The notes under the pieces: generated by a model
Databases searched by the model: none
The model's input: only the letters and a program-made list of their open reading frames with translations
Told to the model about the DNA's origin: nothing
NCBI GenBank assembly: GCA_020252865.1
Contig: JADCCH010000125.1
Coordinates: 1-27,581 of the forward strand
DNA length: 27,581 nucleotides
DNA from: Methylobacterium sp.
GTDB lineage: Bacteria > Pseudomonadota > Alphaproteobacteria > Rhizobiales > Beijerinckiaceae
Direction of reading: 5' to 3'
Made by a program: the position numbers and the translations under genes
Shown: one piece after another, positions 22,984 to 27,581 of the stretch
Numbering within the stretch: the first letter of the stretch is position 1
Layout: every line of letters begins with the position of its first letter

Positions 22984-23060
22984 TCCTCCTCTTTATCCTT
23001 TCTCGCCTGGAGCGCCGGCGAAAGGCGCGCCTGGCGCAGGGCCGGGGGCATTCCGCATGA
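22980..23060 (+). CDS. 26-residue micro-ORF coupled on both sides
   Basis: The ATG at 22980 overlaps the methyltransferase stop (ATGA) and has GGAGGTG just upstream; its own TGA overlaps the next ATG (23057) the same way. The peptide begins M-I-L-L-F-I-L-S-R-L (hydrophobic) and continues E-R-R-R-K-A-R-L-A-Q-G-R (basic). It could be a small membrane-surface peptide or simply a translated spacer that keeps ribosomes moving into the reductase gene. I recognise no family. Confidence 0.45.
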   Translation: MILLFILSRLERRRKARLAQGRGHSA

Positions 23061-23899
23061 GCCGCTTCACCATCCTCGGCGCGAGCGGCACGGTGGGGCG
23101 AGCCCTTGCCGAATATCTGCGCGCGTCGGGCGAGAATGTGTTCGCACCCATGCGCGGCGAAGACGCGATCTGGCGCGAGGATCTTGGCCGCGTGATCTAT
23201 TGCATCGGCGTCACCGCCGATTTCCGCACACGCCCGCTGGAAACGATCGAGGCGCATGTCACCGTGCTGCATCGCCTGCTTGCCGAGGCGCGGTTCGAGC
23301 GGCTGGTCTATCTTTCCTCCACCCGCATCTATGGCGGTGCGGGCGCGGATGACGCACCGGCAAGGGAAGATCGCGCGCTGAGCGTCGATCCGCATTCGGG
23401 CTCGGACCTCTACAACCTCTCGAAGCTCATGGGCGAGAGCCTGTGCCTGCACGGGAGCAAGGGCCGGGCCTGCGTGGCGCGGCTCTCGAATGTCGTGGGC
23501 GGGGATGACAAGGACAGCGAGAACTTCCTGCCGTCGCTGCTGCGCGAGGCGCGCGCGGGGCATGTCCATCTGCGCTCGGCGCTGGATTCCGCCAAGGATT
23601 ACATCCACATCGAAGATGCCGTGGCGGTGCTCTCCACCCTTGCGAAAGGCCCGTCGCAGGGCATCTACAATGTCGCGAGCGGCATCCGCACCCCCCATTC
23701 GGAGTGGATTGCTGCCATCCAGGCCGCGACCGGCGCAACCCTGAGCGTGGAGGCGAACGCCCCGCGCATCCTCTTCCCGCCCATCGACATCACCCGAATC
23801 CGCACCGAATGCCGCGCGCAGCCGCGCTCGCCTGTGGAGAGCATTTTCCCTGATTTCCGCGCGGTCCCGTCCCGCGGCGAGAAATCCGCCTGCAAGTAA
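23057..23899 (+). CDS. NAD(P)-dependent sugar epimerase/4-ketoreductase (SDR)
   Basis: The protein is 280 aa. Rossmann signature G-A-S-G-T-V-G (8-14), Y-L-S-S-T-R-I-Y-G-G with the active-site serine/threonine, and catalytic Y-N-L-S-K (about 116-120). A-R-L-S-N-V-V-G and D-Y-I-H-I-E-D-A complete the extended-SDR pattern. It is shorter than typical epimerases (310-340 aa), as many terminal 4-ketoreductases are. Coming after dehydratase, epimerase and C-methyltransferase, it most likely reduces the C4 ketone to finish the CDP-sugar. An epimerase or 2-reductase role cannot be excluded. ATGA overlap with the micro-ORF. Confidence 0.75.
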   Translation: MSRFTILGASGTVGRALAEYLRASGENVFAPMRGEDAIWREDLGRVIYCIGVTADFRTRPLETIEAHVTVLHRLLAEARFERLVYLSSTRIYGGAGADDAPAREDRALSVDPHSGSDLYNLSKLMGESLCLHGSKGRACVARLSNVVGGDDKDSENFLPSLLREARAGHVHLRSALDSAKDYIHIEDAVAVLSTLAKGPSQGIYNVASGIRTPHSEWIAAIQAATGATLSVEANAPRILFPPIDITRIRTECRAQPRSPVESIFPDFRAVPSRGEKSACK

Positions 23900-23919
23900 T
23901 TCCGCCCCAAGGAGGCCCC

Positions 23920-24699
23920 ATGGACCCGATCGCTGCATTCGCCGAGGAACGCCGCCAGCATCTCGCGGCCTACGCGAAGGACACGGAGTTCCGGAGCCTG
24001 TCGCAACGCTGGCTCGAAGCCTCGATGCGCAGGAAATACGTCTACAATTTCGACTGGCTCGGACGCCCGATCATCCAGTATCCGCAGGATATGTGGGCGG
24101 TGCAGGAGCTGGTCTGGCAAGTGCGGCCGGATCTCGTCATCGAGACCGGCATTGCCCATGGTGGTTCACTGATCCTCTCGGCCAGCATGCTGGCGATGCT
24201 CGATTATTGCGACGCCATGGCGGCCGGAAAGACGCTTGACCCGCGCGCGAGCCAGCGCAAGGTCATCGGCATCGACATCGACATCCGGCCCCACAATCGC
24301 GCGGCGCTCGATGCGCATCCCCTGCGCCCGCTGCTGCACCTCGTCGAGGGGTCGAGCATCGCGGCTGAGACCGTCGCGACGGTGAGGGAGGCCGCGAAGG
24401 ATCACAAGACGGTTCTCGTCTTCCTCGATTCCATGCACAGCCACGCCCATGTGCTGGCCGAACTCGAGGCCTATGCGCCGATGGTGACGAAGGGCAGCTA
24501 TTGCGTGGTGTTCGACTCGTTCGTCGAGGACATGCCCGCGGACCTCTTCCCCGATCGCCCCTGGTCGCCCGGCGACAACCCGAAGACCGCGCTCCACGAA
24601 TATCTCAAGAACCACCCCGAATTCATAATCGACAAGTCGATCGAGGGGCGCCTGATGGTTACGGTTGCCGCTGACGGATTCCTCAAGCGGGTCGTCTGA
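23920..24699 (+). CDS. CmcI/cephalosporin-hydroxylase-family methyltransferase
   Basis: The protein is 259 aa with GGAGG four bases before the ATG, 20 bp after the previous stop. Core motifs are W-L-G-R-P-I-I-Q-Y-P-Q-D, V-I-E-T-G-I-A-H-G-G-S-L (SAM loop, about 73-84), V-I-G-I-D-I-D-I-R-P-H-N and L-V-F-L-D-S-M-H-S-H-A-H-V. The Pfam family is named for cephalosporin hydroxylase, but most members in polysaccharide clusters are sugar O-methyltransferases (for example rhamnosyl 2-O-methyltransferases). It is the last gene of the operon, probably methylating a hydroxyl of the finished sugar on the nucleotide or on the glycan. No terminator is seen before flbT. Confidence 0.8.
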   Translation: MDPIAAFAEERRQHLAAYAKDTEFRSLSQRWLEASMRRKYVYNFDWLGRPIIQYPQDMWAVQELVWQVRPDLVIETGIAHGGSLILSASMLAMLDYCDAMAAGKTLDPRASQRKVIGIDIDIRPHNRAALDAHPLRPLLHLVEGSSIAAETVATVREAAKDHKTVLVFLDSMHSHAHVLAELEAYAPMVTKGSYCVVFDSFVEDMPADLFPDRPWSPGDNPKTALHEYLKNHPEFIIDKSIEGRLMVTVAADGFLKRVV

Positions 24700-24846
24700 C
24701 GGCCGGCCCTGGAACCGTCGTGACGGATTCGGGCATGCTTCTACTTTTAGTTGCAAAAAGCGCACGAGTCGGCGAGAATCAATCCATCCTGCAACGAGTT
24801 GTTTACATCGTTGTGGTGGAATTCTCTTGCACGAAGGAGGCCGCCC

Positions 24847-25287
24847 GTGGCCCTGAAAGTTGAGCTGAAGCCCAACGAACGCATTATCATTGGCACCGCA
24901 GTTGTCCGCAACTGTGACCAGCGCACGAGCCTCATCATCGAGGGGAATGCGCCGATCCTGCGCGAAAAGGACATCCTCAGCCCGAAATCGGCGGATACGC
25001 CGGCCAAGCTGATCTACATGACCATCCAGTTGATGTACATTGATGGGAAGATCTCTGAGAATATTGGCCTTTACAATAAATTCGTCACGGATTTCCAGAA
25101 GGCCGTGCCGAGCGCCACAAACATCCTGATGAGTATCCATAACCACATTCTGGACGGTGATTTCTATAAAGCCCTCAAGGAAGCAAAGCAGCTTCTGGCG
25201 TACGAGAGGAAACTGTTCGAGCATGCAGCCCGCAATTCAGGCGTACAACAAGACCCAGACTCTCGCGCTCAGCCAGCGCGAGCTTGA
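24847..25287 (+). CDS. flbT: Flagellin synthesis regulator FlbT
   Basis: The protein is 146 aa from the GTG at 24847, with AAGGAGG seven bases upstream. The longer frame starts at an unsupported ATG. The protein opens with the FlbT signature A-L-K-V-E-L-K-P-N-E-R-I-I-I-G-T-A-V-V-R-N, then D-I-L-S-P..A-K-L-I-Y and a helical C-terminus. In Caulobacter, FlbT binds the 5' leader of flagellin mRNA and promotes its decay while the hook-basal body is unfinished. It lies between the glycosylation operon and flaF, 147 bp after the former, with no clear promoter seen. Confidence 0.95.
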   Translation: MALKVELKPNERIIIGTAVVRNCDQRTSLIIEGNAPILREKDILSPKSADTPAKLIYMTIQLMYIDGKISENIGLYNKFVTDFQKAVPSATNILMSIHNHILDGDFYKALKEAKQLLAYERKLFEHAARNSGVQQDPDSRAQPARA

Positions 25288-25639
25288 AGCCCGCGCCCTG
25301 CTGAAGGCGGCGAGCAAGCTGCAATGGTTGAAGGAAAACTGGGAGCCAACCATCGCCACCATGGAAGACCCCCTTTCCCACAACCGTCAGGTGTGGACCA
25401 TTTTCCTCGACGCCGCGACCGACCCGCAGAGCCCCATGCCTCCCGAGATGCGTTCGAACATGATCGGCCTGTGCCGTTTCGTGATCAACCAATGCATGCG
25501 GCTGCTGTTCGAGCCGGACCCGAAGAAGCTCGATCTCATGATCGAGATCAACCAGCATATCGCAGCCGGCCTTCGCGGACGCGAGGGCTCCGACCTGCCG
25601 AAGGCCGAGCCCCGTAAGCCGGAAATGGCGGCGAGCTGA
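25223..25639 (+). CDS. flaF: Flagellar protein FlaF
   Basis: The protein is 138 aa from the ATG at 25223, inside flbT (65-bp overlap, different frame). The longer frame to 25157 is entirely within flbT. FlaF features are Q-A-Y-N-K-T-Q..R-E-L-E-A-R-A-L-L-K-A-A-S-K-L, N-R-Q-V-W-T-I-F and N-M-I-G-L-C-R-F-V-I-N-Q. FlaF promotes flagellin synthesis and secretion in Caulobacter and opposes FlbT. The ribosome site is weak (GAG), so translation is probably coupled to flbT. The C-terminal ~25 residues are charged and variable. Confidence 0.93.
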   Translation: MQPAIQAYNKTQTLALSQRELEARALLKAASKLQWLKENWEPTIATMEDPLSHNRQVWTIFLDAATDPQSPMPPEMRSNMIGLCRFVINQCMRLLFEPDPKKLDLMIEINQHIAAGLRGREGSDLPKAEPRKPEMAAS

Positions 25640-25687
25640 AGATCAGGGGCGCCGCCGCCCCTCCCCAAATGCAGCTCAGATCACGAG

Positions 25688-25717
25688 GCGCCCCCTGAAA
25701 CGGGGCGCTTCTCGTTT
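25688..25717 (+). terminator. Probable terminator after flaF
   Basis: GCGCCCC-ctgaaac-GGGGCGC (25688-25708) followed by TTCTCGTTT, a broken T run. It stands 49 bases after the flaF stop. Confidence 0.6.
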
Positions 25718-25739
25718 GCCGTCCCATTCGCATCATCAT

Positions 25740-25763
25740 GAAAAAGGGCGCCCGAAGGCGCCC
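25740..25763 (-). terminator. Intrinsic terminator after flgL
   Basis: GGGCGCC-cgaa-GGCGCCC (25746-25763); on the minus strand it is followed by T5 (25741-25745). Polarity and position fit the flgK-flgL transcript. Confidence 0.85.
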
Positions 25764-25790
25764 TCATCGTGGCGGATCGTTATCTGCCCG

Positions 25791-27323
25791 TCAGCGCAGA
25801 TAGTTCACGAGCGACAATTGCGAGAGCCGCGAGGTAACCGTGTAACTCGCTTCCAGCGTGGTCTGCAGCGAGGTCAATTGCAGGATCGCCTCTTCCTTGT
25901 TGGTGTTCTCGATCTCGGCAAGCACCGAAGTGAGGAAGACCTGCCGGTCCTCGTGACGTTTTTTCGTGCTCAGCACCAGGGCAGCAGCGCGGCCGAAATC
26001 CCCGTTCATCTCGAGGATGGCATTGGGGCCGCCGGTGGTATTCATCGCCTGGATCGCACGGCTCGATGCAGCATCATACCGATCCTTCGTGGAAGCGAAG
26101 CCCGGTGGATAATCCTCGGCCAGGAACATGCCGAGGGCCACCATGGAATCGCGCAAGGCGGTCTCGTTGGCGCGGGCGCCGAGGCTTATCCCGGTGCCGG
26201 TATCAATTTCGGCCCGCTGGGTGTCGCGGGCATTCACGAGCGTGTCGTCGTCGCCACGATACCAGATCACGGTCGGCCGCGAGCCGACAGGGGCATAGGC
26301 GATCGAGGTATTGAAGGGCGGGCCCGCAACACGCTGGACCGGATTGTTGACGGAGCCATCGAAGAACTGGCGGGCCGCGACGAGGCCGGAGGCTGCGCGC
26401 AATTCGCCCTGGCCAATGGCCGTCAGGCGCGAATTGATGGCTGCCTGCAGGTTCGCAGCCGTCGCGGCCGGCGTCGCGCCGACATTGAAGACCGTATCGT
26501 CGGCGGTGCCGGCCTTGTTGGCCGCGAAACCGAGATTCATCGTCTTGCCATCCGGCAAGGTCACCGAGAAGCTGATGCGTTCGCCGTTCAGCGGCAGGCC
26601 GGTGAAGTTGAAATCGATCTGGGGCGGCGCCCCGCCCGGGCCTGTCACCGTGACGTTCGACATGGCGCCGCCCACGGAGCCCGCAACGAGCTTGATGCCG
26701 AAGGGGTTGCCCACGGCATCCTCGGCCAGGGTCACGTTGCTGCCGGCGAGGGTCGATGTCAGACGGCCGAGGCCCGTGGTTCCGAGATCGGCCTGGCGGC
26801 GCTCGTCGATCACCTGGCGCAGGCCGGCATTGGTGCCGTCGCCCCACATGATCGTGTTGGCATCCACCACAGGGCGCGTATCGCGCGTGCGGCCGGAATA
26901 GAGGTAGAGCCCCTCATGCTGGGCGTTGAGCGAGGTCACCATCTGCTCGAACTGCGCCTGCACCTGCTTCACGGAGGCGGTGATCTCCGGGTAGCCGCCG
27001 GTTCCGCGCGTTTTCAGCATGGAGGCGCGGGCACCATCCACAAGAGTGCGCAACTCGTTGGTGCTCTGATCCATGATCTTGAGGCGGATCTCGGTGAGGT
27101 CGATGACGTTGGAATAGCCATCGGTCACGCCAGTCTGGTTGCGGAACGTGAGCGAACTCACGCGCATGTCGCCGAGACCGCCGAAGGTCTGCGACTTCTT
27201 GCCACTGGCGATCTGCTGCTGCAGATCATCCATCTGGCCGCGCATCTGCAACAGCAGCCGAGCATATTGCTGGGTCCGGATGGTGCCGCTCGAGAAGGGG
27301 AACATGGAGTTGGAAACGGTCAT
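25791..27323 (-). CDS. flgL: Flagellar hook-filament junction protein FlgL (HAP3)
   Basis: The protein is 510 aa. The flagellin-like N-terminus (L-L-L-Q-M-R-G-Q-M-D-D-L-Q-Q-Q-I-A-S-G-K-K-S, then S-S-L-T-F-R-N-Q) and C-terminus (I-E-N-T-N-K-E-E-A-I-L-Q-L-T-S-L-Q-T-T-L-E-A-S-Y-T-V) are those of FlgL; the N-T-x-x-E-E segment separates it from flagellin. The E-G-L-Y-L-Y-S-G motif near residue 140 is also typical. A central Flagellin_IN-like unit lies around residues 245-320. FlgL caps the FlgK layer at the hook-filament junction. It begins two bases after the flgK stop, so the two form one operon. Confidence 0.93.
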   Translation of the reverse strand: MTVSNSMFPFSSGTIRTQQYARLLLQMRGQMDDLQQQIASGKKSQTFGGLGDMRVSSLTFRNQTGVTDGYSNVIDLTEIRLKIMDQSTNELRTLVDGARASMLKTRGTGGYPEITASVKQVQAQFEQMVTSLNAQHEGLYLYSGRTRDTRPVVDANTIMWGDGTNAGLRQVIDERRQADLGTTGLGRLTSTLAGSNVTLAEDAVGNPFGIKLVAGSVGGAMSNVTVTGPGGAPPQIDFNFTGLPLNGERISFSVTLPDGKTMNLGFAANKAGTADDTVFNVGATPAATAANLQAAINSRLTAIGQGELRAASGLVAARQFFDGSVNNPVQRVAGPPFNTSIAYAPVGSRPTVIWYRGDDDTLVNARDTQRAEIDTGTGISLGARANETALRDSMVALGMFLAEDYPPGFASTKDRYDAASSRAIQAMNTTGGPNAILEMNGDFGRAAALVLSTKKRHEDRQVFLTSVLAEIENTNKEEAILQLTSLQTTLEASYTVTSRLSQLSLVNYLR

Positions 27324-27325
27324 GG

Positions 27326-27581
27326 TCAGATCCTCAGCAGGGCGTCGAACATGTCACGAACAGAAGAGATGATGCGGGCGTTGGCGGCGTAGATGTTCTG
27401 GATCTCGACGAGATCGGCGAGTTCCTGATCGGTGTTGACACCCGAAACTTCGGAGGCGCGCTCGCGCAGGGTGGAGAGCACCACCTCCTGGCCTTCGGAC
27501 AAGGCCTTCGCATTGCTCGAGGCCTGGGTCTGCGCCGCGATCACGCGATCAAGGAACTGGCTTGCCGTGCCGCGATAGATC
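27326..27581 (-). CDS. flgK: Flagellar hook-associated protein FlgK, C-terminal end (cut by window edge)
   Basis: About 84 residues are visible; the frame stays open to the right edge. The sequence (Y-R-G-T-A-S-Q-F-L-D-R, then L-R-E-R-A-S-E-V-S-G-V-N-T-D-Q-E-L-A-D-L-V-E-I-Q-N-I-Y-A-A-N-A-R) is the canonical FlgK/hook-protein C-terminus with the V-N-x-D-x-E turn and the final D0 helix. A GTG at 27544 is internal, not a start. FlgK forms the first junction layer between hook and filament. Confidence 0.92.
   Translation of the reverse strand, partial: IYRGTASQFLDRVIAAQTQASSNAKALSEGQEVVLSTLRERASEVSGVNTDQELADLVEIQNIYAANARIISSVRDMFDALLRI

Noticed and set aside
24816..24831. Sigma54-like GTGG..TTGC before flbT
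   Set aside because: Neither GG has the 10-base spacing to GC (12 and 9), and it overlaps the ribosome-site region.
25716..27392. 558-codon open frame opposite flgL
   Set aside because: Antisense shadow of flgL; it runs through the flgL terminator and has no ribosome site.
1..27581. tRNA, rRNA, CRISPR array, integrase or transposase
   Set aside because: None was recognised on either strand; the only repeats are the palindromic element and the 20-bp array.

Overview
The window reads as chromosomal DNA of a high-GC alphaproteobacterium, most likely a member of the Hyphomicrobiales (Rhizobiales). The pointers are the alphaproteobacterial flagellar regulators FlbT, FlaF and FliX, a one-cysteine DksA, CtrA-like TTAA-N7-TTAR boxes upstream of flagellar genes, and a palindromic intergenic element resembling short repeats I recall from that order. 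No RNA gene, CRISPR array, integrase or transposase was found.

Region 1 (1-8350) is housekeeping and accessory metabolism. It holds a beta-propeller lyase-like gene cut by the left edge, two secreted hydrolases (SGNH and PHB-depolymerase-like), and a TetR regulator divergent from a Tat-exported metallo-beta-lactamase-fold hydrolase with paired operators between them. A minus-strand group follows: nitronate monooxygenase, GST and methylmalonate-semialdehyde dehydrogenase, with dksA upstream.

Region 2 (8514-15442) is flagellar. fliX faces flgI, a FlgJ-type rod protein and an FlbY/FlgN-like protein across a divergent promoter region. A FlaG-like gene and two paralogous flagellin genes follow, each closed by a strong intrinsic terminator. 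The flagellins share an upstream motif layout with identical spacing.

Region 3 (15443-17413) is a scarred stretch. Two copies of a ~105 bp palindromic element flank a FkbM-family methyltransferase gene. Beyond it lie two fragments of a decayed third flagellin gene, that gene's surviving terminator and a short 20-bp tandem repeat.

Region 4 (17414-24699) is an eight-gene, tightly coupled operon. It encodes a TPR plus GT41 (O-GlcNAc-transferase/SPINDLY-like) glycosyltransferase with the architecture of Caulobacter FlmG, then glucose-1-phosphate cytidylyltransferase, CDP-glucose 4,6-dehydratase, an RmlC-like epimerase, a TylC3-like C-methyltransferase, a 26-codon micro-ORF, an SDR reductase and a CmcI-like O-methyltransferase. 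Lying between the flagellins and flbT-flaF, it is best read as a flagellin glycosylation island that makes a branched, probably C-methylated CDP-6-deoxyhexose and attaches it to flagellin. That coupling is an inference and is the most interesting hypothesis here.

Region 5 (24847-27581) returns to flagellar genes: flbT and flaF (flagellin post-transcriptional control), then convergent flgL and the C-terminal end of flgK, cut by the right edge.
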